A stretch of 64,000 nucleotides of DNA, from assembly GCF_004331735.1 (NCBI RefSeq), contig NZ_SJSO01000003.1:1-64000 (forward strand), written 5' to 3'. Within the stretch, counting starts at the first letter, position 1; each line of letters begins with the position of its first letter. Both the position numbers and the translations under genes were made by a program. A model generated the notes under the pieces. The model had not been told where the DNA came from. It saw only the letters and a program-made list of their open reading frames with translations, and ran no database searches. Source of the DNA: Pedobacter psychrodurus (GTDB lineage: Bacteria > Bacteroidota > Bacteroidia > Sphingobacteriales > Sphingobacteriaceae). Shown here in pieces: positions 18,001-27,197 of the stretch.

Positions 18001-18776
18001 ACTTTCTCTTCAGCTACAATAAGGTTAAGGTAACCAAACTCTATGCGGGCGAGGCAGGGACGGCAGGGCAGGTAGTGTCCAATAGTTCGGGAACCTTTAA
18101 TGAGGGATACGATCTCTCGCGTGTTTTTGGATATGACTGGGCAGGGCTTGATCCGGCAACAGGAGATCCAAGGGGATTTGTCAACGGACAGCCTGTTGCT
18201 GTTTCCAACTCTACCGATGGAACGGTAAATTATAATGCCATCCAAAATCAATCTATTAGCTCGCTGAAATATTTTGGTTCAGGCGTTCCGGTATTCTATG
18301 GTTCACTTAGGAACACCTTTAGCTACGGAAGTTTTTCACTTTCTGCAAATATCCTTTATAAACTGGGGTATTATTTCCGCAGACCAAAAAATAATGTAGT
18401 CAATTATTCTGATCTCTACAGTCGCACTTCTGTTATTCAAGGGATTGAGTATGAAAACAGATGGCAAAAGCCGGGTGATGAGCTCAGTACCAATGTGCCT
18501 TCAGCTGTGATCACCGCTACGAACCTGAACCGGGATAATTTCTATTATTACTCCAGCATTAATGTGCTCAAAGGAGATCACATCCGTTTGCAGGAAATTA
18601 ACCTTTCTTATTCTATAAAGGTAAAGCCAAATATGTTTATCAAAAATCCGAGGGTTTATGCCAATATAAATAACCTTGGCGTGATCTGGCGCGCCAACGA
18701 TCTGGGGATTGATCCCGATGTATTCGACTATCCAATTTCAAGGAGCTACAGCCTTGGTTTCTCAGCTAACTTTTAA
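15075..18776 (+). CDS. SusC/RagA-type TonB-dependent transporter with STN signalling domain
   Basis: A 1233-residue outer-membrane receptor. The signal region (VSAASFAQ) is followed by an STN domain (about 45-115), a carboxypeptidase-regulatory-like domain from about 135, a plug (VLVVIDGIASP, SIWGSRAANGVIVV) and a C-terminal beta-barrel. The STN domain marks it as a transducer that signals to FecR. The start MYKNYTKE is kept because the SusC at 29563 begins with a matching ACCAAAxxAATGTATAAA context. With the SusD 11 bases downstream it should import a large ligand across the outer membrane. The linked M16 peptidase suggests oligopeptides, by analogy with RagA/RagB. Confidence 0.92.
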   Translation: MYKNYTKENAMPMRHSTKLLLIMRFTTVILIATIMQVSAASFAQKVTISESNASLVNVLQQLRKQAGYNFVYTDGLLSSANPVSVKAKGMELKDVLDLIFKDQPLTYTIDEKTIVIKKQEKSILDKITDYFNLIDVRGQVLNEKGLPLLGAYVRLEGTSKKTLSDIDGMFIFRDVAEKGRLIISYVGYKTDTIVLSGKSSYLIKLDPQALAMEDVQIVSTGYQQLPKERATGSFEVISKEQLQHSTDPNLIRRLEGITTSIDFRNDLRPTISSNINAQRSPLANLTIRGKNTLNESSNADANGNFSGQVLVVIDGIASPYSIDKVNPNDVESITVLKDAASASIWGSRAANGVIVVNTKKGAYNRPARVSFNSNVNISEKVDLFYNKTMSVSDLIDAQKLQFITNNRPLPPVSITGLYGQEPVSPVAEIMDAYLNQGTLTRAQADAQIDALRGNDIRRDYTNYFLRNSVTQSYSLAVDGGSEKFNYRLSGGYDNSINNTRNSGFNRLAIGYNASFKPIKNLEIQGNISYNIQKNSEQAAENRITGATDASFQPYTRLADDNGNPLQITKMYRPGFVDLFESTYPTQFLSYRYFPLNDIHEGYNDVKSQNLNLNFNARYTIFSGLSAQVIYNYNTGRNEDNSLYREHSFYMRNMLNYFTTSNSSVNPMTGDQVAPFVNQLPLGGQYTTALTKSSNQTMRGQLNYDKTFGEKHQLSAIAGVDVSQVYSIVKNDGYYGYNENTLRSVNQLDYKTMIPIAFSEDFSGYNGNYIRNLSTGFIDNRVRTFSYYTNAAYTYNRKYTLSGSFRKDISSEFGQGTNQSGAPYYSVGGAWNISSESFYHSSLFPTLTFRTTFGYNGNVNPSVLARPLITYSDFNGDNNLPYAYTGLSTGISNNQLRPEKTGIFNIGLDFTLRGNRLSGSVQYYNKKTTDLLTDGPLDPSTGYTHIIYNTGNLRGQGWDLTLNSLNITSDKFKWNTNFLFSYNKVKVTKLYAGEAGTAGQVVSNSSGTFNEGYDLSRVFGYDWAGLDPATGDPRGFVNGQPVAVSNSTDGTVNYNAIQNQSISSLKYFGSGVPVFYGSLRNTFSYGSFSLSANILYKLGYYFRRPKNNVVNYSDLYSRTSVIQGIEYENRWQKPGDELSTNVPSAVITATNLNRDNFYYYSSINVLKGDHIRLQEINLSYSIKVKPNMFIKNPRVYANINNLGVIWRANDLGIDPDVFDYPISRSYSLGFSANF

Positions 18777-18787
18777 TCCGGACGACC

Positions 18788-20185
18788 ATGAAATCAATTA
18801 AAAATATAACCCTTTTACTCTTTGTGAGCTTAGTATGCCTATCCTGCAAAAAGTTTATAGATATTAAAAAGAACAGCGATCAGTCATTTTTGGAAACGGC
18901 AAAAGATTGCCAGTTATTACTGGATAATTATGAACTTTTCAATACCGGATATCCTATTGACGGGGAAATTTCGGCAGACGATTATTACCTGGATAATGCC
19001 AGGTACAGTTCCGATCCGATAACGCTGGAAGACAGGGCCATTTATACCTGGCAAGCTACAGCCATCAGGAATTCAGCTGATCTCTGGAAAGGACCATATA
19101 ACAAAATTTACCATGCCAACCTGATCATGGAAACGGTAAATAAACTTAATGGACAGGAAGCGGCAGTAGTATTGTCAAACCTCAGGGGAAGTGCGCTGTT
19201 TTTTAGGGCCTATTCACTTTGGAACCTGGCACAGCTTTACGCATCGCCCTATGGATCGACTTCCGGGCAGGAGCAAGGGCTACCCATCAGGCTCATGTCA
19301 GATATCAATGATATCCAGGCAAGAGCGAGTGTAGGGGATACCTATGCCCGGATTGTTCAAGACCTGAAAGAAGCCGCAGTATTGCTGAATACGACCTCAA
19401 CCATTTCATCGAGGCCCAATAAGGCCGCTGCATACGCTATGCTGGCCCGGGTTTACCTCTCAATGGGCGATTATCCAAATGCGTTGACAAGCTCATCTTC
19501 CGCGCTGGCGCTCAAAAGTAATCTGATTGATTTTAATACCTTAAACCCGGTAAGTTTTGCGCCATTCGTCCGTTTCAATACCGAGGTCATTTTTCACAGC
19601 ACGGTATTCAGTCAGAATGCAGTATTAGCGGTTGGTTATGGAGATGAAGATCAGGCTATTATCGACCCTTCAGTAATCAGCTCATTTGAAAACAATGACT
19701 TGAGGAAAAGAATTCTTTTCAAAGAAAATACCGATGTATCGGTACCAAGTGGCACTTACCGCTTTACCGGCAATCATGAATCTGCCGTAGGCTCATCAAA
19801 GCTGTTCAATGGATTGGCGGTAGATGAACTTTATCTCACCAGGGCAGAGTGTTATGCCAGGGCAGGAAACACAGCCAGTGCAATGGCGGATCTTAATTCA
19901 CTTTTGGCCACCCGGTGGGAAACAGGAACCTATGTAAATAAAACAGCATCAACAGCATCGGATGCATTGGCGATTGTTCTTGCAGAACGTCGTAAGGGCC
20001 TTATCATGAGGGGAACCCGTTGGATGGATCTGCGTAGGCTTAATCTGGAAACCAGGTTTGCAAAAACACTATCCAGAACGGTAAATGGTAAGACTTACAC
20101 GCTGCCTGCCAACGATTCCCGTTATACTATCCTTATTCCTCAGGAAGCGATTACCAATTCTAGTCTGCCACAGAACAGGCGGTAA
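18788..20185 (+). CDS. SusD/RagB-type outer-membrane lipoprotein
   Basis: A 465-residue surface lipoprotein with lipobox CLSC near residue 21. The body is the alpha-helical TPR-bearing SusD fold, with typical segments: a YHANLIMETV helix, RGSALFFRAYSLWNLAQLYA, AERRKGLIMRG and a closing IPQEAITN. It acts as a lid and ligand-binding partner of the preceding SusC. It is somewhat shorter than glycan-binding SusD proteins, which does not identify the ligand. A hairpin follows before the peptidase gene. Confidence 0.92.
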   Translation: MKSIKNITLLLFVSLVCLSCKKFIDIKKNSDQSFLETAKDCQLLLDNYELFNTGYPIDGEISADDYYLDNARYSSDPITLEDRAIYTWQATAIRNSADLWKGPYNKIYHANLIMETVNKLNGQEAAVVLSNLRGSALFFRAYSLWNLAQLYASPYGSTSGQEQGLPIRLMSDINDIQARASVGDTYARIVQDLKEAAVLLNTTSTISSRPNKAAAYAMLARVYLSMGDYPNALTSSSSALALKSNLIDFNTLNPVSFAPFVRFNTEVIFHSTVFSQNAVLAVGYGDEDQAIIDPSVISSFENNDLRKRILFKENTDVSVPSGTYRFTGNHESAVGSSKLFNGLAVDELYLTRAECYARAGNTASAMADLNSLLATRWETGTYVNKTASTASDALAIVLAERRKGLIMRGTRWMDLRRLNLETRFAKTLSRTVNGKTYTLPANDSRYTILIPQEAITNSSLPQNRR

Positions 20186-20211
20186 CAGATACTCTTTTTA
20201 ATAAACCCAAT

Positions 20212-20241
20212 AGTATTACCAGATTAACATCTGGTAATACT
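20212..20241 (+). terminator. Strong hairpin between SusD and peptidase genes
   Basis: Perfect 12-bp arms AGTATTACCAGA (20212-20223) and TCTGGTAATACT (20230-20241) with a 6-base loop, located between the SusD stop and the ATG at 20254. The following T-run is short (TTTA), so it may be a partial terminator or a processing/stability element that sets lower expression of the peptidase. Confidence 0.55.
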
Positions 20242-20253
20242 TTAGCTATTGTT

Positions 20254-23082
20254 ATGTTCAGAATTTCAGAAAATAAAATCTTAAGACCGCTCTTTTTGAC
20301 CCTTATCCATGCCGCTTTCGGACTTTCCCTGTTTGCCCAACAAAAAGGACAGCATCAGGAAAAGCCCCTGCCATTGGATCCAAATGTGCGTACAGGTACC
20401 CTGCCGAACGGATTTACATACTTTATCAGGCATAACGAAACGCCAAAGAACCGTGCGGTGCTAAACCTTGTAGTAAAAGCGGGTTCTATCCTGGAGGAAG
20501 ATGATCAGCGTGGTCTTGCCCATTTTATGGAGCATATGAGCTTCAATGGTACCAAAAACTTCCCCAAAAATGAACTGGTCAACTACCTGCAGAAAAACGG
20601 AGTGAGGTTTGGCGCAGACATCAATGCATATACCGGTTTTGATGAAACTGTTTACCAGCTTCCGATCCCGGCAGATGAGGAAATCCTTAACAACGGTATC
20701 AGGATACTGCGGGATTGGGCAGATGCGGCTACCCTGGATATCGGTGCGATTAATAAGGAACGCGGTGTTATACTGGAAGAAAAACGCCTTCAGACCGGTG
20801 TAGAAAACAGGATGCAAGGGCGTTATTCCCCATCGCTGTTTAACCATTCCCGCTATGCGTTCCGGGAGCCCATAGGAACTGATAGTATCCTGAGGTCATT
20901 TCCAAGGGAAGCACTGGAGCGGTTTTACAAAGATTGGTATAGACCAGATCTCCAGGCAGTGGTATTGGTAGGAGACTTTGATGTGGATAAAATTGAGAAA
21001 CTCGTTAAGAACAGTTTCAACGGCCTCAAGAATCCATTGCTAAAGAAACAACGGATCCAGTATCATGTTGGCCTAACCGGCAAGAACCAGTTTTTGGCTT
21101 TGACAGATCCTGAAATGTCTTCTACCGTGGCACAGATCATCATCAAACATAAAGCAGAAGCATTGAGCACAGCCAGCCAATATAAAAACGCTATTGTCCG
21201 CAGGCTCTTCAATGGGATGCTGGCCAAGCGGTTCAGGGACCTTTCCAGAGGCGGAAACCAGGATTTTCTTCAGGCTGGTGCCAGCATAGGAAAGCTTTTG
21301 GCCGACGTGGATAATTTTAGTTTCAGCGTCGTGGCAAGGCCAGGTCAGCTTGATAAGGGCGTCTCAGCCGCCTGGAAAGAAGTTAGCTATCTAAAGCGAT
21401 CCGGCTTCAAACAACAGGAGCTGGATATGGAGAAGGAAATCTATTCTAATGCTATGGAAAATGCCATTAAGGAGAAAAACAATATCTCTTCGGACAGTTA
21501 TGCAAAGGAATATATCGCATACTTTTTAAACCATGACCTTGCACCGGGTATCGAGACCGAATACGCGTTTGTTAAAAAATTCCTGGCAGAGATAAACCTT
21601 AAAGATTTAAACCAGCTTATAGTAGATTATATCCGAAACGACAATACAGACATCATCATACTGGCACCCGAAAATACAGTTCTCCCCAATCAGGAGAAAT
21701 TCAGGTCCTGGATGGATTTAAAACCGGACAAATCTTCTGTATCTGAGAACATTGCCCCATTTACACCTAAAGACCTGCTGGGTAAAGATCCTGTTGCGGG
21801 AAAGTCCATCTCCTCAACGGTAGACCAGGAAAGCGGAACAACAACTATCATTTTGAGTAACGGGATCAGGGTTATTCTTAAACCGACAGGCTTTAAAAAG
21901 GATGAGATCCTTTTCTCGGGTTTTTCAGCTGGGGGTACATCACTATATCCAGAGAAGGACTATCAATCTGCAAAGCATGCGGCTGCGGTCGTATCCTCAT
22001 CAGGTGCGGGGAATTATGGGATTATGGAAATGGACAGTTTTATGGCCAATAGGCAGATGGCTGTTAGGCCATTTATCAGTGAGCTTAGCCAGGGAATCTC
22101 GGGTGGAAGTACAAAAGGAAATATAGAACAGGCCCTGAGGCTCGCTTATGCCTATATCACCGAACCTAGGGTAGATACCATGGTTTTTAAAAATCTGATC
22201 GATAAAGGCAGATTGTCCATTGAAGGTAGAAGTAAGGCTGCCGAGGCAGTATTCCAGGATTCAATAAATACCATACTCGGCGGACAAAGTTTTAGAAGGA
22301 CCGCACCGAGCCTGGCGAAGCTTAATCAGATTAGTATGCAGCGCTGCCTTGAAATTTTCAGGGAAAGATTCTCAAACAATGCAGGCATGGTCTTTACTTT
22401 CGTAGGAAGCTTTGAAATTGACAGTATTAAGCCTTTGATAGAAAAATATATCGGCTCACTTCCTGTTACGAGCAATAAAAACCGTTTCAGGGATAATGGG
22501 ATAAAGCTGTCGGAAAATGCCGTTAAGCTTACGCTAAGAAAGGGTATGGAGCAAAAGGCCAAAGTTGAGCTGGTGTTTTCAGGTAATTTCGATTACACTC
22601 CGGAGAACAGGATCAAGATGGATGCAATCAGGGGAATTCTACAGATCAGGATGATCGAAAGACTTAGGGAGCAGGAGAGCGGTGTGTATAGTCCATCTGT
22701 AAATTTGAGCCTTGATAAAAATCCTACCTCTACCTTTAAACTATCGATTGTTTTTGATTGTGATCCCAAACAGTATGCAAAATTGATCGCTTCAGCACTT
22801 GATGAGGTAAGAAAACTGAAGGACCAGGGGCCCGAAGAGGTGAATGTCCAAAAATACATTGCTGAAAGTATCCGGTCGCGGGAAACTTCAGTAAGCTCCA
22901 ATCAGTGGTGGCTGGGCTACATAGCTGGGCAGCTGGAAGATTCTGAGTCCCTAAGCCAATATTCAACTTATGGAGATGGCCTCAAAAAGCTGACTGTAAA
23001 GTCAATTAAGGAAGCTGCAGCAGCTTATCTGGATGAAAATAGGTTAATTGAAGCAGTTTTATTGCCTGAGGAAAGAAAATAG
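20254..23082 (+). CDS. M16-family zinc metallopeptidase (pitrilysin/insulinase type)
   Basis: A 942-residue secreted peptidase with signal peptide (FGLSLFAQQ). The N-terminal half carries the inverted zinc motif HFMEH (His90, Glu93, His94) in the LAHFMEHMSFNGT context, and the third ligand is probably in the NKERGVILEE helix about 75 residues on. The C-terminal half (from about residue 530) is the second M16 repeat pair, which lacks the zinc motif as usual. M16 enzymes form clam-shell chambers that cleave oligopeptides. Its place directly after SusC/SusD suggests it degrades the imported ligand in the periplasm. Confidence 0.92.
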   Translation: MFRISENKILRPLFLTLIHAAFGLSLFAQQKGQHQEKPLPLDPNVRTGTLPNGFTYFIRHNETPKNRAVLNLVVKAGSILEEDDQRGLAHFMEHMSFNGTKNFPKNELVNYLQKNGVRFGADINAYTGFDETVYQLPIPADEEILNNGIRILRDWADAATLDIGAINKERGVILEEKRLQTGVENRMQGRYSPSLFNHSRYAFREPIGTDSILRSFPREALERFYKDWYRPDLQAVVLVGDFDVDKIEKLVKNSFNGLKNPLLKKQRIQYHVGLTGKNQFLALTDPEMSSTVAQIIIKHKAEALSTASQYKNAIVRRLFNGMLAKRFRDLSRGGNQDFLQAGASIGKLLADVDNFSFSVVARPGQLDKGVSAAWKEVSYLKRSGFKQQELDMEKEIYSNAMENAIKEKNNISSDSYAKEYIAYFLNHDLAPGIETEYAFVKKFLAEINLKDLNQLIVDYIRNDNTDIIILAPENTVLPNQEKFRSWMDLKPDKSSVSENIAPFTPKDLLGKDPVAGKSISSTVDQESGTTTIILSNGIRVILKPTGFKKDEILFSGFSAGGTSLYPEKDYQSAKHAAAVVSSSGAGNYGIMEMDSFMANRQMAVRPFISELSQGISGGSTKGNIEQALRLAYAYITEPRVDTMVFKNLIDKGRLSIEGRSKAAEAVFQDSINTILGGQSFRRTAPSLAKLNQISMQRCLEIFRERFSNNAGMVFTFVGSFEIDSIKPLIEKYIGSLPVTSNKNRFRDNGIKLSENAVKLTLRKGMEQKAKVELVFSGNFDYTPENRIKMDAIRGILQIRMIERLREQESGVYSPSVNLSLDKNPTSTFKLSIVFDCDPKQYAKLIASALDEVRKLKDQGPEEVNVQKYIAESIRSRETSVSSNQWWLGYIAGQLEDSESLSQYSTYGDGLKKLTVKSIKEAAAAYLDENRLIEAVLLPEERK

Positions 23083-23262
23083 AATATCTACCAGGGGTGC
23101 TATTTTAACGATAATTTGATCAGCTCCACTATTTCTGTGATGATGTGGAGATCTTTAGGATTTGAAGTTTGCAGTGGGCTGTTCAATCAGATAGGATAAC
23201 ATGGATGAACTGCAGTCTATGGATTTACCCTTTGCTGAGTTGAATCCTAGCTCTTACAGACG

Positions 23263-23291
23263 AAAGGGCATACCATCCGGTAATGCCCTTT
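23263..23291. terminator. Bidirectional terminator between peptidase and DsbD genes
   Basis: Arms AAAGGGCAT (23263-23271) and ATGCCCTTT (23283-23291) lie between two convergent genes, with A-rich sequence on one side and a T-containing arm on the other, so it can serve both strands. The rest of the 242-base gap holds nothing recognisable. Confidence 0.65.
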
Positions 23292-23324
23292 CCCATCTAT
23301 AACTAATTAAATGCTACAGGACTT

Positions 23325-25001
23325 CTACAAACCTGCAGTTTCTTTTTTCTCGTTTCCATAAGTGCTTAAGCCACTTATCAAGAATTCTTTATAATTGGCT
23401 ACTTCGTAATCTGCACCCTGTGGTTGTGCCAGTAGCGCTTCTGTTTTAGGATCGAGCAGTACATAAAAAGGTTGTGAGTTAGACTGGAATTTCCTGGCCT
23501 GCAGATCACTCCATTTTTTACCGATGGTATTGAGTTTCCTTCCTTCAGGCGTAATCACTACATCTGCGGGGGCCAGTTCCGATTTATCATCCACATATAA
23601 CTGGATCAGTACATAATCATTGCTGATCATTTTATATACATCTTTGTCGGGCCAAACATTCGCTTCCATTTTTCTGCAGTTTACACAGGCGTGGCCGGTA
23701 AAATCAATCAAAACAGGTTTGTTTAATTTTTTTGCTGCGGCCAAGCCCTCGTTATAATCGAAATAGGCGTTTAGCTTCAGCGGCGCGTGGAATTTATCGG
23801 CATATTTATGCGGACCATCGTTTGTTGATGTTTGTTTCCCTGCCAATAGCCCGGCGGTATACAGATCGAAATCTTGTGTTTCCTGTGGTGGAAGAAAAGC
23901 CGATACACTACGTAAAGGTGCTCCCCACATACCAGGGATGAGATAAATGGTAAAGGCCAATACTATTGTGGCCAGAAAAAGCCTCGGTACCGAGATAAAG
24001 GCCAACGGACTATCATGCGCAAACTTCAGTTTGCCCAAAAGATAAATGCCCATCATTCCGAAAATTACGATCCAAAGGCTTAAGAATATTTCCCTGTCAA
24101 ACCATTCCCAGTGATAGGCGAGGTCTACATTGCTTAAAAATTTTAGTGCAAAGGCGAGCTCCAGAAAGCCCAGCACTACTTTTACGCTGTTTAACCAACC
24201 GCCAGATTTTGGCAATTTGTTCATGGCTGATGGAAATAGTGCAAATAGGGCAAAAGGAATGGCTAATGCCAAAGAGAAGCCAAACATACCTATGGCTGGG
24301 CCCAACAAAGCGCCAGTAGTAGCCGCTTGTACCAATAAGGTGCCAATAATGGGGCCAGTGCAAGAGAAAGATACCAAGGCCAATGTTCCGGCCATGAAAA
24401 ATAATCCTGTAATGCCTCCCTTATCCGAATTGGCGTCCATTTTATTTACCCACGAAGAGGGAAGGGTGATTTCGAATGCTCCTAAAAATGAAGCAGCAAA
24501 AACAAACAGTAATAAAAAGAAAAAGAAATTGAATATGCCATTTGTAGATAGGCTGTTCAGTGCATCGGCACCAAAAATTATCGTTACCAAAAGGCCAAGC
24601 ACCACATAAATGAGAATGATGAAAAAGCCATAGAGTGCCGCACGCCGAAAGGCCCTTCCTTTTTCTGAACCTTTAGTAAAAAAACTTACCGTTAAGGGCA
24701 GCATGGGGAAGATGCAGGGCATTAATAAGGCCGCTAAACCACCCACAAAGCCTGCAATAAAAATTCCCCATAAGGTTTTGCGTTCTTCTTTTGGTTGGGC
24801 AGTGGTTTTTTGAACAGCTGTAGGGCTACTAACCGTTATTTTTGAAGCAGAATCGACCGGTTTAACCGTGCTGTCAGCCGTTTCTGGTTTAATCTCTGTA
24901 AAAGTTAAGTCGTCGGTATTGGTGCTGTCCTGTGCATATCCATTTAAGGATATTGCACAGCAAAACAGCACCTCGAGACAGATTTTCTTTAAGGATATCA
25001 T
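23325..25001 (-). CDS. DsbD-like thiol:disulfide interchange protein (transmembrane plus thioredoxin domains)
   Basis: A 558-residue inner-membrane protein. After a signal peptide and a Thr/Pro-rich linker come about eight helices of the DsbD/CcdA transmembrane domain (MPCIFPMLPLTVSFF, and SCTGPIIGTLL supply the two membrane cysteines). The C-terminus is a periplasmic thioredoxin-like domain with active site CVNC near residue 437. The N-terminal DsbD-alpha domain is missing and is encoded separately by the gene immediately upstream. It moves electrons from cytoplasmic thioredoxin to periplasmic thiol proteins. Gene order with a cysteine synthase homologue suggests a thiol-metabolism operon. 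Confidence 0.9.
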   Translation of the reverse strand: MISLKKICLEVLFCCAISLNGYAQDSTNTDDLTFTEIKPETADSTVKPVDSASKITVSSPTAVQKTTAQPKEERKTLWGIFIAGFVGGLAALLMPCIFPMLPLTVSFFTKGSEKGRAFRRAALYGFFIILIYVVLGLLVTIIFGADALNSLSTNGIFNFFFFLLLFVFAASFLGAFEITLPSSWVNKMDANSDKGGITGLFFMAGTLALVSFSCTGPIIGTLLVQAATTGALLGPAIGMFGFSLALAIPFALFALFPSAMNKLPKSGGWLNSVKVVLGFLELAFALKFLSNVDLAYHWEWFDREIFLSLWIVIFGMMGIYLLGKLKFAHDSPLAFISVPRLFLATIVLAFTIYLIPGMWGAPLRSVSAFLPPQETQDFDLYTAGLLAGKQTSTNDGPHKYADKFHAPLKLNAYFDYNEGLAAAKKLNKPVLIDFTGHACVNCRKMEANVWPDKDVYKMISNDYVLIQLYVDDKSELAPADVVITPEGRKLNTIGKKWSDLQARKFQSNSQPFYVLLDPKTEALLAQPQGADYEVANYKEFLISGLSTYGNEKKETAGL

Positions 25002-25014
25002 ATACTCTTTACGC

Positions 25015-25464
25015 TTATTTTACAGGAATACTAAAATCTACCTGTTCTGGCGGCAAACATTGTTTATCATCACATACCATAAACTCTACGCTACCTTTAA
25101 CGGCTGCGGTTTTGCCTTTCAGCTTTATTTTTTGCTGAAACACTACCGATTTTTCAAAGTAGCTTACATCCATTTTAAAGGTAGATTCGTACTTGGTAAC
25201 CGCTTTTGGTTCGGTTGTACGCCCAACTAAGCTATAAGTACCAGATGATGGAAAGGTAAAGGTTGTTTTAACCGGACCACCATCTTTAACAAATTGCGAG
25301 TACAAGTGCCAGCCTTGATCTACAGTGGCTTTGATAAATACAGTAGCAGTTGTTGCACTTGTTTTTTTTGCAGCGTAACTCCAGGTTACCGGTTTTAAAA
25401 TTTGGCTATATGCGCTAAGGTTAATCAGGCATATGGCACAGAATAAAAAGGTGATTTTTTTCAT
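25015..25464 (-). CDS. Stand-alone DsbD alpha-domain protein
   Basis: A 149-residue secreted protein with signal peptide (INLSAYSQ). The mature part matches the immunoglobulin-like N-terminal alpha domain of DsbD, with the reactive pair Cys131/Cys136 in VCDDKQCLPP near the C-terminus. Its stop lies 13 bases from the start of the DsbD core gene, and together the two supply all three DsbD modules. It should accept electrons from the core's thioredoxin domain and pass them to periplasmic substrates. Confidence 0.87.
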   Translation of the reverse strand: MKKITFLFCAICLINLSAYSQILKPVTWSYAAKKTSATTATVFIKATVDQGWHLYSQFVKDGGPVKTTFTFPSSGTYSLVGRTTEPKAVTKYESTFKMDVSYFEKSVVFQQKIKLKGKTAAVKGSVEFMVCDDKQCLPPEQVDFSIPVK

Positions 25465-25483
25465 GTTGTGGTTTATTTGTTGA

Positions 25484-26530
25484 TTAATATAATCTGCTAA
25501 AGGCCTGGTAGTCCAGAAAATCTACTTCAGGGCTAATGTATCCGGCTTTAATGGGTTCTACTTTCATCAAATCGGTACTTAAATATTTTTTGTTGCTATC
25601 AGAAAAGATGGTAACTACACAGCTTTCTGTGCCCATTTTTTGCTGCTGTTTTATGGCACCGATTACATTTGCACCAGATGATATGCCTACCGCTAAACCC
25701 AATTTTTCGGCCAGTTTTTGCGCCATCAGTATAGCATCACCATCGTGTACCTGCAATACTTTATCCAGCTCATTCAGTTTGACAATTTCGGGGATAAATT
25801 CATCAGAAATGCCCTGAATTCTATGACTGCCTACTTTATAACCTGTAGTTAAGGTTGGCGATTCTGCAGGCTCTAATGGGTGTATCTTAACGCCCGAATT
25901 TTGCTTTCTTAAGAAATTACCTACACCCATAATGGTTCCTCCTGTACCTACTCCGGCAACAAAAGCATCAGGTGAAAGGTTCTTTAGGCGTAGTTGCTCC
26001 CAGATTTCTTTGCCTGTGGTATGTTCATGTGCTTCTGGATTGGCAATATTCTCGAACTGCTTAGGCAGGAAAATATTTGTATCACTTGCTGCCATCTGTT
26101 CTGCAAGTTTAATGCTGCCGATAAAACCGCCTTCTTCTTTGCTCACCAGGATAATCTCTGCACCTAAACTTTTAATAATGTCCATACGCTCTTTACTCAA
26201 CCAGTTTGGCATAATGATGGTAACCGGATGCCCTAGTGCCTTACCTATGGCAGCAAATGCAATCCCGGTGTTGCCGCTGGTAGCTTCAACAATCCGGTCC
26301 CCAGCTTTAATTTTACCTTCGGCATATGCTTTTTTCAGGGTGTAAAGCGCCATCCTGTCTTTAATGCTGCCAGTTAAGTTGTAATGCTCGCATTTAACAT
26401 AAATTTTGCCTACGCTTCCCTGGTAGGCGTAGGTGAGCTCAAGCATTGGGGTATTACCAACCAGAAGCGATAAATGTTCAAATTTTCCCTCCATGGCAGA
26501 AGTCATTTTATTTGCTGTTAATGTGGTCAT
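25484..26530 (-). CDS. Cysteine synthase/cystathionine beta-synthase family PLP enzyme
   Basis: A 348-residue fold-type II PLP enzyme. Visible motifs are the PLP lysine Lys57 in LTGSIKDR, the substrate loop [10 protein letters not shown], the phosphate-binding [10 protein letters not shown], and a C-terminal GISSGANV segment. It fits O-acetylserine sulfhydrylase (CysK/CysM) or a cystathionine beta-synthase-type enzyme without the CBS regulatory domain; sequence alone does not settle which. A second in-frame ATG at 26506 is possible. The DsbD-alpha gene follows after 19 bases, and an Lrp-type regulator is divergent, probably controlling this operon. Confidence 0.88.
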   Translation of the reverse strand: MTTLTANKMTSAMEGKFEHLSLLVGNTPMLELTYAYQGSVGKIYVKCEHYNLTGSIKDRMALYTLKKAYAEGKIKAGDRIVEATSGNTGIAFAAIGKALGHPVTIIMPNWLSKERMDIIKSLGAEIILVSKEEGGFIGSIKLAEQMAASDTNIFLPKQFENIANPEAHEHTTGKEIWEQLRLKNLSPDAFVAGVGTGGTIMGVGNFLRKQNSGVKIHPLEPAESPTLTTGYKVGSHRIQGISDEFIPEIVKLNELDKVLQVHDGDAILMAQKLAEKLGLAVGISSGANVIGAIKQQQKMGTESCVVTIFSDSNKKYLSTDLMKVEPIKAGYISPEVDFLDYQAFSRLY

Positions 26531-26723
26531 GGCTGTTGATTAAATCGAATAGCAATGGCTATTTTGATTGATTTTTATTTCGGTAAAATTCAGTATTATA
26601 ATTTTTTATGTCAATACATGTTGTTTTTTACAGAAAATTTCTGCTTTTTTGATCATTATTTAATATTTATTTCAGTTTAAGCTGATTTTTTCAATATCCA
26701 TTATATTTTTTTTCAATTTGTTA

Positions 26724-27197
26724 ATGTCTATGACACACGGAGATTTAGATCAGGTTGATGTAGAAATATTAAAATTGCTGCAGCATGATGCCTCTTTAAC
26801 CCATAAAGAAGTATCATTGAAGTTGCATAAATCTATTGCCACCATCCACGAACGCATAAGAAGATTAAAGGAGCAAGGCTACATTAAAAGAATTGTGGCC
26901 ATTCTCGACCGGAAGAAAATCAACAGAAACCTGATCGCCTTTTCACATGTACTGTTGAAGGAGCATACGGCTAAAACCCTGATTGAATTTGAAACTGAAG
27001 TTTCTAAGTTTAGCGAGGTAATGGAATGTTTGCAGATGACCGGCGCACACGATTTCATTCTCCGCATCGCTACAAAAGATATGGATGACTACCACGAATT
27101 TCTGCGGAATAAACTTGCTACATTGCCAAATATTACCACTGTTCAAAGCTACTTTGTACTCTCTGAACCTAAAAGCGAAACCGCGTACCCTTTGTAG
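26724..27197 (+). CDS. Lrp/AsnC-family transcriptional regulator
   Basis: A 157-residue DNA-binding protein. An N-terminal winged helix-turn-helix (DLDQVDVEILKLLQHDA, IATIHERIRRLKEQGYI) is followed by an effector-binding RAM domain (about 65-145) with the GAHDFILRI strand. The frame starts with TTG at 26718; ATGs at 26724 and 26730 are better starts, and I take the first. The AT-rich 190-base gap to the divergent cysteine synthase gene is the likely operator, so it probably senses an amino acid such as cysteine and controls that operon. Confidence 0.88.
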   Translation: MSMTHGDLDQVDVEILKLLQHDASLTHKEVSLKLHKSIATIHERIRRLKEQGYIKRIVAILDRKKINRNLIAFSHVLLKEHTAKTLIEFETEVSKFSEVMECLQMTGAHDFILRIATKDMDDYHEFLRNKLATLPNITTVQSYFVLSEPKSETAYPL

